A DNA stretch of 64,000 nucleotides from Spiribacter sp. 1M189 (GCF_040838345.1 NZ_JBAKFF010000001.1:992001-1056000); one strand, 5' to 3'; positions 39,372-49,227 are shown, numbered from the stretch's first letter. Notes: a model not told the origin generated them from the letters alone. A program made the numbers and translations.

Positions 39372-41126
39372 ATGGATCTGGCACTCACTACCTATCTGAT
39401 CGTCGGCGCCACCTTCGTGCTCTACATCGGTATCGCGATCTGGGCCAAGGCCGGCACCACCGGCGAATTCTATGTCGCGGGCAAAGGGGTCAACCCGATT
39501 GCCAACGGCATGGCCACCGCGGCGGACTGGATGTCCGCGGCTTCCTTCATCTCCATGGCCGGCCTCATCGCCTTCCTGGGCTATGACGCGTCGGTCTACC
39601 TGATGGGCTGGACCGGCGGCTACGTGCTCCTGGCCCTGCTCCTGGCGCCTTATCTGCGCAAGTTCGGGAAGTTCACGGTCCCCGAGTTCATCGGTGACCG
39701 CTTCTACTCCAAGACCGCCCGCGTCATCGCCGTCATCGCCCTGATCGTCGCCTCGATCACCTACGTGATCGGGCAGATGAAGGGCATCGGCGTCGCGTTC
39801 TCGCGGTTCCTAGAGACGAGCTACGAGATGGGGCTTTTCATCGGCATGGCGATCGTCTTCTTCTATGCCGTCATCGGCGGCATGAAGGGCATCACCTACA
39901 CGCAGATCGCCCAGTACTGCGTCATGATCTTCGCCTATACCATTCCGGCGGTGTTCATCTCGCTGGCCATCACCGGCAATCCGCTGCCCCAGCTCGGACT
40001 GGGCGGTACCGTCTCGGATGGCACGTACCTGCTGAACAAGCTGGACAACATTCTGGTGGATCTCGGCTTCTCCCAGTACACGGCGATGAAGGGAAGCATG
40101 CTCAACATGTTCTTCCTGACCATGTCGCTGATGATCGGCACGGCGGGCCTGCCTCACGTCATCGTGCGTTTCTTCACGGTGCCGAGGGTGCGGGATGCCC
40201 GCCTGTCCGCTGGATGGACGCTGATCTTCATTGCCATCCTCTACACGACGGCCCCGGCAGTCGGCGCCATGTCCTTCTACAACCTGATCAATACGGTTCA
40301 GCCGGGCCCGATCGGGTCGGAAGACGGCAACCTCCTCTATGAGGATGTGCCGGGCTGGTTCTCGCGCTGGCAGGAGACCGGACTCCTCCAGTGGGAGGAC
40401 AAGAACGATGACGGCCGTATCCAGTACTACGACTCGAATAACCCGGCCTTTGCCCCGACGGCTGCGGAGTACGGCTGGGAAGGCAACGAGCTGACCGTCG
40501 ACCGCGACATCATGGTCATGGCCAACCCGGAGATCGCGCAGTTGCCCAACTGGGTGATCGCGCTAACGGTGGCCGGCGGCCTGGCAGCGGCGCTGTCTAC
40601 GGCAGCAGGCCTTCTTATGGCAATCTCTTCGTCGATATCCCATGACTTGATCAAGGGTGTCATCAACCCGGGGATAAGTGAAAAGAGCGAGTTGTTAGCC
40701 GCTCGAATCGCCATGGGCTCAGCGGTCCTTGTAGCCGGCTACCTGGGTCTGAATCCACCAGGATTTGCGGCACAGGTCGTGGCACTGGCCTTCGGACTGG
40801 CGGCATCCTCGCTGTTCCCGGTCCTCATGCTCGGTATCTTCAGCCGCCGCATGAATAGTGCCGGGGCCATCGCGGGCATGCTCTCGGGCCTCACCTTCAC
40901 CCTGATCTACGTGTTCACCTACAAGGGATGGTTCTTCATCCCGGGCACGAACACGCTGCCGGACACGCCGGAGCACTGGTTCATGGGTATTGGGCCACAG
41001 GCCATTGGCGCCATCGGCGCGTTGATCAACGTGGTTGTGGCCACCCTGGTATCCCGTGCGACGGCACCGCCGCCGAAGGATATCCAGGAGCTGGTGGAGA
41101 GCATCCGCGTGCCACGCGCGAGCTGA
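39372..41126 (+). CDS. actP: Sodium:solute symporter, VC_2705 family (acetate/monocarboxylate type)
   Basis: A 584-residue SSS-family transporter with about 13 helices. The N-terminal part has FYVAGKGVNPIANGMATAADW and SFISMAGLIAFLGYD, and later GTAGLPHVIVRFFTVP, as in ActP-like acetate permeases. An extended loop (about 310-385) contains DKNDDGRIQYYD, resembling an EF-hand calcium loop. The downstream conserved helix is LAAALSTAAGLLMAISSSISHDL. The gene name is given by similarity and acsA proximity; the transported substrate (acetate, lactate, pyruvate, propionate) is not determined. An intrinsic terminator follows. Confidence 0.88.
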   Translation: MDLALTTYLIVGATFVLYIGIAIWAKAGTTGEFYVAGKGVNPIANGMATAADWMSAASFISMAGLIAFLGYDASVYLMGWTGGYVLLALLLAPYLRKFGKFTVPEFIGDRFYSKTARVIAVIALIVASITYVIGQMKGIGVAFSRFLETSYEMGLFIGMAIVFFYAVIGGMKGITYTQIAQYCVMIFAYTIPAVFISLAITGNPLPQLGLGGTVSDGTYLLNKLDNILVDLGFSQYTAMKGSMLNMFFLTMSLMIGTAGLPHVIVRFFTVPRVRDARLSAGWTLIFIAILYTTAPAVGAMSFYNLINTVQPGPIGSEDGNLLYEDVPGWFSRWQETGLLQWEDKNDDGRIQYYDSNNPAFAPTAAEYGWEGNELTVDRDIMVMANPEIAQLPNWVIALTVAGGLAAALSTAAGLLMAISSSISHDLIKGVINPGISEKSELLAARIAMGSAVLVAGYLGLNPPGFAAQVVALAFGLAASSLFPVLMLGIFSRRMNSAGAIAGMLSGLTFTLIYVFTYKGWFFIPGTNTLPDTPEHWFMGIGPQAIGAIGALINVVVATLVSRATAPPPKDIQELVESIRVPRAS

Positions 41127-41177
41127 GACTGACGGTGCGGTGCGTCGATGGAATGACGCACCGAGCCGCTAAACTCG

Positions 41178-41213
41178 AAAGCCCCGGTCACCGTCAGGTG
41201 CCGGGGCTTTTTA
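41178..41213 (+). terminator. Intrinsic terminator after the symporter
   Basis: AAAGCCCCGG pairs with CCGGGGCTTT around an inner CACC-GTCA-GGTG hairpin (one bulged T), followed by five Ts. The A-run on the left could let it act weakly on the opposite strand for the convergent DUF294 gene, which ends at 41254. Confidence 0.9.
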
Positions 41214-41253
41214 ATGGCGCGGCGGGGTCACTCGTTGGGACGCAGGGCCCGCC

Positions 41254-43158
41254 CTAGAGCTGAAAGCGCAGCTCGAGTTTTTTCTGTAGCCTACGGGCCT
41301 CGCGGAAGGCCTCCTTGAGAATCCGGCGATCCATCGGGTTGAGCTCATCAGGATCAAGCCGGTTGCCCATGGCCTCGCCCGCCGCTGCCTGACGCTGATG
41401 CTCCCGCATGCGCAGCAGCTGCACAAAGGCGAACGAGCGCTCGAAGGCCCCGGCATCCTCGGCACTGAGCACCCCGGCCTCTACAAGGCCACGGAAACGG
41501 GCCGGCGTATTGGATTCAACGATGCCGGCCTGCAGCGCCATGACCCGTGCCGCATCGACAAAGGGCGTCAGGCCCCGAACCTTGAGATCGAGCCGGTTGA
41601 CGCCGTCATCGTCCTTGTCCGTTACGAAGTCGCGGAAGACGCCCAGCGGCGGTTTGATGGCGAGGCAGTTGCCCGCCAGGGTATGCAGGAAGACACTGTT
41701 ACCGGCGGCGATTTCGACCACCCGCTGGTGAAGGGCCTCACCCGCGGCGAGATCGCCCCAGATCGGACGAAAATCGAAATAAATCGTGGAGTTGAGCAGG
41801 TTCTCCGGCGTGGCGCTGCCGACCATGCCGCGGAAGGTGTCCTCCCACTCGGCCAGGCTGAGGCAGAGATTGGGGTTGCTGGCCATGACATTGCCGGTGC
41901 AGAGCGTGAACCCGCAGGCATCCAGCACCTCATTGATACGCCAGGCCGTGGGCAGCAGGCGCTCCCGGACTGTCTCCGGCGACTCGGCACCCGGATCGAA
42001 CAGGATGCCGTTATCCTGGTCCGTCACCCGCGTCTGCTCGCTGCGCCCCTCACTGCCGAAAGCGATCCAGGTGAATGGCACGCCAGGATCCCCCCGCTCT
42101 TCCAGCACCAGTTCAATGGCACGGGTGACCGTTCGGTCATTCAGGAGGGTGATGATCCGTGTGATCTGCTCCACGCCCGCGCCATGGGCCATCATGCTGT
42201 CAATCAGCGCGCCCACCTGGCTGCGGGCATGGACCAGGGCGTCAACGCCCTCGGCACCCGTGATCGAGCGGGTGAGGTGAACCAGATTGATGCGCTGGAG
42301 CGCGAAGATGTCCCGCTCGGATATCACGCCGGCAAGCCGTCCCGCATGATCGGTGATGATCATGTGCCGGATGCGATGCCGCGCCATCTCGACGATGGCC
42401 TCAAAGGCGTAGGTGTCGGTATCGAGGGTCAACGGATCGCCGGTCATGACCGTGCTGAGCGGCTCATCAAGGTCACTGCCCCCGGCCACCACGGCACGCA
42501 GGTCGTGCAGGGTAAAGATCCCCCTGGGACGGTTATCATCATCGGTGACCAGCACACTGCCCACCTTGCGCTCATGCATCGCCTCCACGGCCCCGCGTAC
42601 CGGTGTACCCGGGGCGCAGGTCAGCGGGTCACCCTTCATGAGATCGCCAAGCGGCGTATCGAGGGTGGAATCGCCGCCTAGATTGCCGGCGGCATGCTGC
42701 TGGATATCCTGCTGGACCTGGTCGAGCAGGCTGCTCACGCCCCGCAGGCAGTAATCACGGAAAACGGCGCTCTCACTGATGAGATGCTCGAATGCCGAGC
42801 GCGCCAGCCGCAGACAGCGCACATTGGTGCCGGCCCGGTAGACCGTTCGCGTCGCCCGCTGACCGATCATCGCAGCCATGGGGAAGTTCTCGCCCGTCTC
42901 GAGCTGAAAGCGCTCCACGCCGGATTCGCCACCGCCCGGCCGCTCGGCATCGACCCGACCCTCAACGATCACATAGAAGTGCGGCGCCCGGCCCGCGGCC
43001 GGCTCGAGGATGACCGTCCCGGCGGTGTAGTCGCGGAGTTCGCAATGCTCGAGGAAGTATCGCTGGAGGCCTTTGGGTAGCCGGTCGAACGGGGCGTTAT
43101 CCTTGAGGAACTCCCGGCCCACGGCCGTGGCATCGGTGCCCGCGTTGGCGCCAACCAT
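41254..43158 (-). CDS. cNMP-binding/CBS/DUF294 putative nucleotidyltransferase
   Basis: A 634-residue multidomain protein. Domain order: cyclic-nucleotide-binding-like domain (about 20-145; FYVIVEGRVDAE, GENFPMAAMIG), a CBS pair (about 170-290; SVLVTDDDNRPRGIFTLHDL, HMIITDHAGRLAGVISERDI), then a DUF294 nucleotidyltransferase-like domain with the motif AFGSEGRSEQTRVTDQDNG (GS...DxD, the pol-beta/GlnD-type metal site) and a C-terminal DUF294 helical domain. Such proteins are thought to be GlnD-like signal transducers, but no substrate is known. It commonly neighbours acetate-type symporters and DnaQ-like exonucleases, as here. Confidence 0.88.
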   Translation of the reverse strand: MVGANAGTDATAVGREFLKDNAPFDRLPKGLQRYFLEHCELRDYTAGTVILEPAAGRAPHFYVIVEGRVDAERPGGGESGVERFQLETGENFPMAAMIGQRATRTVYRAGTNVRCLRLARSAFEHLISESAVFRDYCLRGVSSLLDQVQQDIQQHAAGNLGGDSTLDTPLGDLMKGDPLTCAPGTPVRGAVEAMHERKVGSVLVTDDDNRPRGIFTLHDLRAVVAGGSDLDEPLSTVMTGDPLTLDTDTYAFEAIVEMARHRIRHMIITDHAGRLAGVISERDIFALQRINLVHLTRSITGAEGVDALVHARSQVGALIDSMMAHGAGVEQITRIITLLNDRTVTRAIELVLEERGDPGVPFTWIAFGSEGRSEQTRVTDQDNGILFDPGAESPETVRERLLPTAWRINEVLDACGFTLCTGNVMASNPNLCLSLAEWEDTFRGMVGSATPENLLNSTIYFDFRPIWGDLAAGEALHQRVVEIAAGNSVFLHTLAGNCLAIKPPLGVFRDFVTDKDDDGVNRLDLKVRGLTPFVDAARVMALQAGIVESNTPARFRGLVEAGVLSAEDAGAFERSFAFVQLLRMREHQRQAAAGEAMGNRLDPDELNPMDRRILKEAFREARRLQKKLELRFQL

Positions 43159-43202
43159 GCGCGTCTCCTGGAAAAATCAGCCGCTTCGGTCGACAGAGTA
43201 CC

Positions 43203-43233
43203 TCGACAAACCCCGACCGTAATAGCCTATACT
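43203..43233 (+). promoter_or_regulatory. Candidate sigma-70 promoter of the receiver gene
   Basis: TATACT at 43228-43233 (five of six to consensus) with TCGACA at 43203-43208 as a five-of-six -35, though the spacer is 19 bases. A second TCGACA is at 43189-43194, 14 bases further upstream, giving a direct repeat that might be an operator. Confidence 0.45.
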
Positions 43234-43278
43234 GGAACTAAAACGAGGAGGAGGCAGCATCGCTGATGCTGGATTGTC

Positions 43279-43653
43279 ATGTATAAGAATATTCTACTCG
43301 TGGATCACGAATCCAACCTCGCCACCGCCCTTCAGTTCCTGCTAGGCCATGCCGGATTCAATGTGACCCTGGCCGGCACCTATGCCGAGGCGGAGGCCGC
43401 TGCCGACAGGACGCGGCCAGACCTGGCGCTGATCGACGCCAGCCTGCCCGACCGCAGCGGCTACGATCTGTGCCAGGCCCTGGTGGCCCGACCGGGGCTA
43501 CAGCATCTCCCTGTTCTCATGCTGACCACCCGCAGCCTGCAGGTAGAGCGCGAGAAGGCACTATCCCTGGGTGCCACCGACTTCGTCGTCAAGCCGTTCG
43601 ATCCCGCGGCGATCCTGGGCCGGGTGCAGGAGCTGCTCCGAGAGGCTGCCTGA
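43279..43653 (+). CDS. Single-domain response regulator (CheY-like)
   Basis: A 124-residue receiver with no output domain. Phospho-acceptor D53 in LALIDASLPDRSG, conserved Thr/Ser in LMLTTRS and Lys in DFVVKPFDP are present. In the acidic pocket the usual DD pair is D9-H10 (LLVDHES), so metal binding may be altered. The strong GAGGAGGAG ribosome site lies 25 bases from this ATG and is better placed for a six-codon leader at 43266 that overlaps the start. The next gene starts three bases after its stop and encodes a degenerate sensor kinase. Confidence 0.87.
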   Translation: MYKNILLVDHESNLATALQFLLGHAGFNVTLAGTYAEAEAAADRTRPDLALIDASLPDRSGYDLCQALVARPGLQHLPVLMLTTRSLQVEREKALSLGATDFVVKPFDPAAILGRVQELLREAA

Positions 43654-43655
43654 GG

Positions 43656-45239
43656 GTGCGGGCTTTCCGGCTCCCCCGGCTGCGAAAACGGCTCTGGCTG
43701 GCCATCGTCGGTCTGGCGACCCTGGAGCTGGTTGCCATCATTCTACTGGTACCGGTTCACCCCCTGCTGGCGGCCGTTGCCGGTGCACTGGGCACTCTGG
43801 GTGCCGGGTTCGTTATCGACCGACACATCGGTCGGCCCCTGGTGGCAACCGAACGTGGCGCCGGCATCATCGCTACTTCCAACCCCGGTCACCGCGTGGA
43901 GATAAACGGCAATCACTGGCTCGGCCGACTCCCGGAGACGGTTGAGAAGCTCGGTGGCGCTGTCGCCCGCAGCCGTCGGGAACTGGAAGAAGCGGCCGCC
44001 GCATGGACCACGCGAATCGAGGCCAGAAAGACCCGCCTGGAGACCATCCTCCGAGAGATCCGCGAAGGGGTGCTTGTCTGCGGACCCGACGGACGCATCA
44101 GCCTCTACAACCGAACCGCGCGCGAGCTCCTCAGTGCCGAGCCGGCGCTGGGCCTCGGCCGAAATATCAACGAGGTCCTCAACGAGGGGCCGCTGCGACA
44201 CACGCTGCGCCTGCTCGAGCCGGGCGAGGGCGGGACCGAGGCAGCCGCCGATGCCGAGCTGGTCTGCGCAACGGCCAGTGGCGAGCGATTGCTGCGTTGC
44301 CGGGTGGCACGCCTTGTCACCGATGATCCCGATACCGCCGGCTTCGTGATGACATTACAGGATGTCTCACGCCAGACACGCTCTGCCCTGCGTCGCGAGC
44401 AGAGCCTGCGCGAAGCCGTGGAGGCCCTGCGCAACCCGTTGACGAGCCTCAACACCGCCAGTGAAAGTCTGCGACTGGCTCAGGCTGCCGACATGGCCGA
44501 GGACGCGGCGCGCTTCAGTGACATGGTCTGTGAAGAGACACAGCGACTGACCGCGGGCTTCAAGGCGCTCTCCACCGAGACCATGTCCGTCGTCACCGAT
44601 AACTGGCGCCTGGAAGACGTTCATCTCGGCAGCCTGGTGGATGGCATCAAGCAGACCGGCGACAGCGCCGCCCTGCCACGCATTCAGTGTCGAGCCGACG
44701 TCTGGGTATCCGCCGAGCCGTATCTGCTCAGCCAGGTTGTTGAGGCCCTGATGGCGCGGCTCGTCACGGACCTCGGCGTATCGGCCGTCGCCCTGTCGGG
44801 ACGCGAGGAAGGCAGCCTCGTCTATCTGGAAATGAACTGTCGGGTGACGTCGTTGCACCGGATCAGCTCGATGAATGGCTGGATGCCGGCCTCGAAGACG
44901 TGGGTGGGACCGTCACGCTGCGCGAGGTCCTGCAGCGACATGACACGACGGCATGGAGCCAGCCGGATCTGTCACGCACCGGTCGAGCGCTTCTGCGGCT
45001 GCCGCTGCCGGGCGCGCCAGAAAAGGTGCGCACCACCGAAATCGTCCCGGCGCGTCCGGAGTTCTATGATTTCGCTGTCGAGGATACGGAACCCGTTCGC
45101 CCGCTGGGCGCGGAGGCCGAAGCGAGCCTGGCAAGCCTGGATTACGTGGTCTTCGACTGTGAGACGACAGGGCTCGCCCCAAGCCAGGGCGACGAGATCG
45201 TTTCCATTGGGGCGGTCCGCATTCACCGTGGCCAGGTGA
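43656..45239 (+). pseudogene. Degenerate sensor-kinase part of a frameshifted kinase/exonuclease fusion
   Basis: From a GTG at 43656, about 395 residues read sensibly: two membrane helices (about 13-31 and 36-53), a HAMP-like/coiled segment, a PAS domain (TRLETILREIREGVLVCGPD; 130-230) and a dimerisation domain. Where kinases have HELRTPL this protein has EALRNPL, so Glu256 replaces the phospho-accepting His, and no N-box or G-box follows. After SLVYLEMN (about 44837) the frame runs into unrelated sequence up to 45239, while the -1 frame continues as SGDVVAPDQLDEWLDAGLED into the exonuclease at 44900. The intact form was evidently one protein of about 690 residues; a lost G near AACTG/TCGGG explains the break. 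Confidence 0.75.
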
Positions 45240-45727
45240 TGCACGGCGAAACCTTTGAACTGCTGGCCAATCCGGGCCGACCCATTCCGGCGCTTGCGAC
45301 AAGCATTCACGGCATCAGCGACGAGGACATCGCCGACGCCCCGCCGGTCGAGGAAGTCGTCCGGCGGTTCCATGCCTACGCGGGCGATGCCGTGCTGGTC
45401 GGTTTTAATATCGCCTTTGATATGCGCTTTCTGCGACTCAAGCAGCGCCGCTGCGATGTGCGGTTCGACAACCCCACACTGGATGCGCTGCTGCTCTCCA
45501 TCCTGTTGCACGACCACACCGGCGAGCACACGATGGAGAGCGTAGCCGAACGGCTCGGCGTGGGTGTCGGCGGACGACATACGGCCTTGGGGGATTCACT
45601 GACGACGGCCGAGATATTCACCCGCCTCATCGAGCTGCTGCCGGGCGAATCCATCAGTACGCTTAGCGAAGCCATCAGCGCCCAGGAGCGGATGGTGGAA
45701 TTCCGCCGCCAGCAACGCGCGTTCTGA
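44900..45727 (+). CDS. DnaQ-like 3'-5' exonuclease (C-terminal part of the frameshifted fusion)
   Basis: A DEDDh exonuclease domain: ExoI FDCETTGLAP (D86, E88), ExoII GFNIAFDMRFL (D174) and ExoIII GRHTALGDSLTT (H227, D232) are all intact, so nuclease activity is likely if the part is translated. Residues 1-75 form the linker to the sensor part. The GTG at 44900 is only the first possible start in this frame; the frame stays open further upstream without another start codon. That supports synthesis as a fusion in the intact allele. A hairpin terminator follows the stop. Confidence 0.85.
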   Translation: MGGTVTLREVLQRHDTTAWSQPDLSRTGRALLRLPLPGAPEKVRTTEIVPARPEFYDFAVEDTEPVRPLGAEAEASLASLDYVVFDCETTGLAPSQGDEIVSIGAVRIHRGQVMHGETFELLANPGRPIPALATSIHGISDEDIADAPPVEEVVRRFHAYAGDAVLVGFNIAFDMRFLRLKQRRCDVRFDNPTLDALLLSILLHDHTGEHTMESVAERLGVGVGGRHTALGDSLTTAEIFTRLIELLPGESISTLSEAISAQERMVEFRRQQRAF

Positions 45728-45740
45728 CAACCCACCCATC

Positions 45741-45774
45741 AAAAAGCCCCGGGGCATCCGCCACGGGGCTTTCC
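45741..45774. terminator. Bidirectional terminator between exonuclease and pnp
   Basis: AAAGCCCCG pairs with CGGGGCTTT over a 12-base loop. On the minus strand the stem is followed by TTTTT, so it is the stronger terminator for pnp; on the plus strand only TTTCC follows. Confidence 0.85.
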
Positions 45775-45820
45775 AGGCAGAGGCCGATCCGAGTCGGCCT
45801 GCGACGCGATGACGCCGGCG

Positions 45821-47932
45821 CTAGCTCTCGGCGCCCTCTTCTTCCAGCGCCTTGATGCTGAGCCGGATGCGGCCCTGGCGATCCACTTCGAGGACCTTGA
45901 CCTGCACCATCTGGCCTTCCTTGAGCTCATCACTCACGCTCTCCACCCGACGGTTGGAGATCTGCGAGATGTGCACAAGACCATCGCGACCCGGCAGGAT
46001 GTTGACGAAGGCGCCGAAGTCCATGAGCTTGATGACCTTGCCTTCGTAGACCTGACCGACTTCGACATCCGCCGTGAGGAGCTCAATGCGGCGCCTTGCC
46101 TCTTCGCCGGCTGCCTTGTCCACCGAACCAATCGTCACCGTGCCGTCATCGGTGATGTCGATGGTCGTACCGGTTTCTTCCGTCAGCTGGCGGATCGTAG
46201 CACCACCCTTGCCGATCACATCGCGGATCTTCTCGGGGTCGATGCGCAGCGTGATCAGCCTCGGGGCGTAGGCCGACATCTCCTCGCGGTGTTCGCCGAT
46301 GACATCGTTCATGCGACCGAGGATATGCAACCGACCATCGCGCGCCTGCTCGAGCGCCCGCTCCATGATCTCGCGGGTGATACCGTTGATCTTGATGTCC
46401 ATCTGCAGCGCCGTGACACCGCTGTCGGTGCCGGCCACCTTGAAGTCCATGTCACCCAGATGGTCCTCATCACCGAGGATATCGGTCAGGACAGCGAACT
46501 CGTCGCCTTCCTTGATAAGCCCCATGGCGATACCGGCCACAGGCGCCTTGATCGGCACACCGGCGTCCATCAGCGAGAGGCTGGTACCGCAGACCGAGGC
46601 CATGGAGCTTGAGCCATTCGACTCGGTGATCTCGGAGACCACGCGGACCACGTAGGGGCAGTCCTCCGGGGACGGCATGACCGCCTGAATGCCCCGCTTG
46701 GCCAGTTTGCCGTGGCCGATCTCCCGGCGCTTGGGCGTGCCCATGAAGCCCGTCTCACCCACGCAGTAAGGCGGGAAGTTGTAATGCAGCATAAAGGGCT
46801 CGCGGCGCTCGCCCTCGATGGCATCGATGATCTGGGCATCGCGGCCAGTCCCCAGGGTCGTGACGACAATCGCCTGCGTCTCGCCGCGGGTGAAGATCGC
46901 CGAACCGTGGGTGCGCGGTAGCGTGCCGACCTCGATGTCGATGGGCCGGACCGTCTGCTGATCACGGCCATCGATGCGCCGCTCGCCGCTCAGAATCCGG
47001 CCGCGGACGATCTTCTTCTCAAGGGTCTTGAAGGCCTCGCCAACCGCGTCGCCACTCCAGCCTTCGGTGCCTTCTTCGGCAGTGACAAGCTCGGCGTTGA
47101 CCTGTTCGCGCACCACTCCGATGGCCTCCTGCCGGGCCTGCTTGTCGGCGATCCCGTAGGCCTCGGTGAGCGGATTTTCAGCCAGTTCACGGACTCGACC
47201 CGCGAGGGTTTCGTCAGCGGGCGCCGGCGCCCACTCCCAGCGCGGCTTGCCAGCCTCGGCAGTGAGCTCGTTAATGGCGGAAATAGCCGACTGCATCTGC
47301 TCGTGACCGTAGAGCACCGCATCGAGCATGGTCTGCTCGGACAGGCGGTCGGCCTCCGACTCCACCATGAGCACGGCCTGGTCGGTGCCGGCGACCACCA
47401 GATCGAGTTCGGAGTCCTCAAGCTGGCTGAACGTGGGGTTGAGGATGAACCCGCCTTCCCGATACCCGACCCGGGCGGCCCCGATGGGTCCCTCGAAGGG
47501 AATGCCGCTGATGGCCAGTGCCGCAGACGTGCCCAGCATCGCTGGAATGTCCGCATCGACTTCGGGATTCATGGAGATGACCGTCGCGATCACCTGGACC
47601 TCGTTGGAGAATCCGGCGGGAAAGAGCGGCCGGATCGGCCGATCGATCAGTCGCGAGACGAGTGTCTCCTTCTCGGAGGGCCGGCCTTCGCGCTTGAAAA
47701 ATCCACCGGGGATCTTGCCGGCCGCGTAGGTACGCTCCTGGTAATTGACCGTGAGGGGCAGGAAGCTGCGCCCGGGCACCTCCTCACGCTTGCCCACCAC
47801 GGTGACCAGCACGACGGTGTCGGCCATGTTGACGAGCACGGCGCCGGTGGCCTGGCGGGCGATCTTGCCCGTTTCGAGCGTTACGGTCTGTTCACCGAAC
47901 TGGAAGGACTTCTTGACGGCGGTTGGAGTCAC
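45821..47932 (-). CDS. pnp: Polyribonucleotide nucleotidyltransferase (PNPase)
   Basis: Phosphorolytic 3'-5' exoribonuclease of the RNA degradosome. The 703-residue protein has two RNase PH domains ([20 protein letters not shown] in the first; [13 protein letters not shown] and [18 protein letters not shown] in the second), a KH domain ([16 protein letters not shown]) and an S1 domain ([18 protein letters not shown]). The start is GTG with AGGGGTG upstream. Only 33 bases separate it from rpsO, so the long RNase III processing hairpin of E. coli between these genes has no room here. Confidence 0.97.
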   Translation of the reverse strand: MTPTAVKKSFQFGEQTVTLETGKIARQATGAVLVNMADTVVLVTVVGKREEVPGRSFLPLTVNYQERTYAAGKIPGGFFKREGRPSEKETLVSRLIDRPIRPLFPAGFSNEVQVIATVISMNPEVDADIPAMLGTSAALAISGIPFEGPIGAARVGYREGGFILNPTFSQLEDSELDLVVAGTDQAVLMVESEADRLSEQTMLDAVLYGHEQMQSAISAINELTAEAGKPRWEWAPAPADETLAGRVRELAENPLTEAYGIADKQARQEAIGVVREQVNAELVTAEEGTEGWSGDAVGEAFKTLEKKIVRGRILSGERRIDGRDQQTVRPIDIEVGTLPRTHGSAIFTRGETQAIVVTTLGTGRDAQIIDAIEGERREPFMLHYNFPPYCVGETGFMGTPKRREIGHGKLAKRGIQAVMPSPEDCPYVVRVVSEITESNGSSSMASVCGTSLSLMDAGVPIKAPVAGIAMGLIKEGDEFAVLTDILGDEDHLGDMDFKVAGTDSGVTALQMDIKINGITREIMERALEQARDGRLHILGRMNDVIGEHREEMSAYAPRLITLRIDPEKIRDVIGKGGATIRQLTEETGTTIDITDDGTVTIGSVDKAAGEEARRRIELLTADVEVGQVYEGKVIKLMDFGAFVNILPGRDGLVHISQISNRRVESVSDELKEGQMVQVKVLEVDRQGRIRLSIKALEEEGAES

Positions 47933-47965
47933 TGCAAATACACCCCTGGTCGGTTTCTGTTCGCC

Positions 47966-48235
47966 TTACTTGCGCAGGCCCAGTCTTTCGATAACGGACT
48001 GATAACGCTCAAGGCTCTTGCGGTGCAGGTAGTCCAGCAGCTGCCGGCGCTGATTGACCAGCTTGAGAAGACCGCGGCGGGAGTGATGATCCTGCTTATG
48101 GGTGGCGAAATGTTCGGTGAGATGCTGGATGCGGGCGGTCAGAAGGGCGATCTGGACCTCTGGGGACCCAGTATCCCCGTCGGAGCGTCCGTAATCACGG
48201 ACGATCTCCTGCTTCTGCTGAGCGCTGAGTGACAT
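47966..48235 (-). CDS. rpsO: 30S ribosomal protein S15
   Basis: Primary 16S rRNA binder of the small subunit. The 89-residue protein contains [36 protein letters not shown] and [13 protein letters not shown], all family hallmarks. The ATG at 48235 (MSLSAQQK) is preceded by AGGAGTCATTG; a TTG one codon upstream is not needed. It lies between truB and pnp in the standard order. Confidence 0.98.
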   Translation of the reverse strand: MSLSAQQKQEIVRDYGRSDGDTGSPEVQIALLTARIQHLTEHFATHKQDHHSRRGLLKLVNQRRQLLDYLHRKSLERYQSVIERLGLRK

Positions 48236-48279
48236 CAATGACTCCTGGTTAACTCGCTGATTTAACAGAATGGGGCATT

Positions 48280-49218
48280 CTAGCCCCCGCTGCTTCGCTG
48301 AACAAGCAATCGCCGCGGCGCCACGGCGCCGTCGTCGTCCGCTCGACCGATACCGAGGAACGCTCCGGTATCGCTGTACACTCTCAATAGGGTCGCCGTC
48401 AGGGACTCGGGGGCGAGCGCTGTCGCCGGTGATACGGCCTGCCCCTGGCAGAAGGCCGGCGCTCCGCCTGCGGGGAGCACCGCGGCCGGATGATCGATAA
48501 GCGCCTGATCCGGCGGCAACAAGTGCTCATCCAACGCCTCGGGCCCGCTGGATGCTTTGTCCTCGAGATCCTCCAGCGCCCACATGACAGGCTCGCGGAA
48601 GGGCCCGAGGGCGGTGCGCCGCAGCGCCTCGACATGGGCGCCGCAGCCAAGGCATTCGCCGATATCCGAGACCAGGCTGCGGATATAGGTGCCCTTGGTG
48701 CAGTCCACGCGGAGTTCGATCCGATCCGGCGCGACCCATCGACCGGCGAGGCCGTGAATGATCACCCGCCGCGGCTCTCGATCCACAACGATGCCCTCGC
48801 GGGCGAGCTCATGCAGCCGGCGGCCCTGGTGCTTGAGCGCGGAGAACATGGGCGGAACCTGCTCAATCTCACCCCGGAAGCGCCCGAGCACCGAATCCAG
48901 CGCGTCGTCATCCAGATCGGGAACCGGCCGCTGCTCGAGGACCGTCCCATCGGCATCGGCACTGTCCGTGGTCACACCGAGGCGGGCCGTGGCCACATAC
49001 TGCTTGTCGGCATCCAGCAGCCAGCCGCTGATCTTGGTGGCCTCGCCAAAACACAAGACCAGCAGCCCCGTGGCCAGGGGATCCAGGCTGCCGGTGTGGC
49101 CGGCCTTGCGGGCATCAAGCCAACGACTCACCCGACGCAGTGCGCGGTTGGAGGTCATGCCCGACGGTTTATCGAGCAGAAGGATCCCGTCTATCTGCCG
49201 GCCTTTCTTGCGCGCCAT
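48280..49218 (-). CDS. truB: tRNA pseudouridine(55) synthase
   Basis: Makes pseudouridine 55 in the T loop of tRNAs. The 312-residue protein has the catalytic motif [19 protein letters not shown], with the nucleophilic Asp, and the TruB segments [35 protein letters not shown] and [18 protein letters not shown]-terminal PUA-like region (about 250-312) is present. It starts nine bases after rbfA. Confidence 0.97.
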   Translation of the reverse strand: MARKKGRQIDGILLLDKPSGMTSNRALRRVSRWLDARKAGHTGSLDPLATGLLVLCFGEATKISGWLLDADKQYVATARLGVTTDSADADGTVLEQRPVPDLDDDALDSVLGRFRGEIEQVPPMFSALKHQGRRLHELAREGIVVDREPRRVIIHGLAGRWVAPDRIELRVDCTKGTYIRSLVSDIGECLGCGAHVEALRRTALGPFREPVMWALEDLEDKASSGPEALDEHLLPPDQALIDHPAAVLPAGGAPAFCQGQAVSPATALAPESLTATLLRVYSDTGAFLGIGRADDDGAVAPRRLLVQRSSGG

Positions 49219-49227
49219 GCCGTCCGA

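Noticed and set aside
47933-47965. RNase III processing hairpin between rpsO and pnp as in E. coli
   Set aside because: Only 33 bases separate the genes and no long stem can form there.
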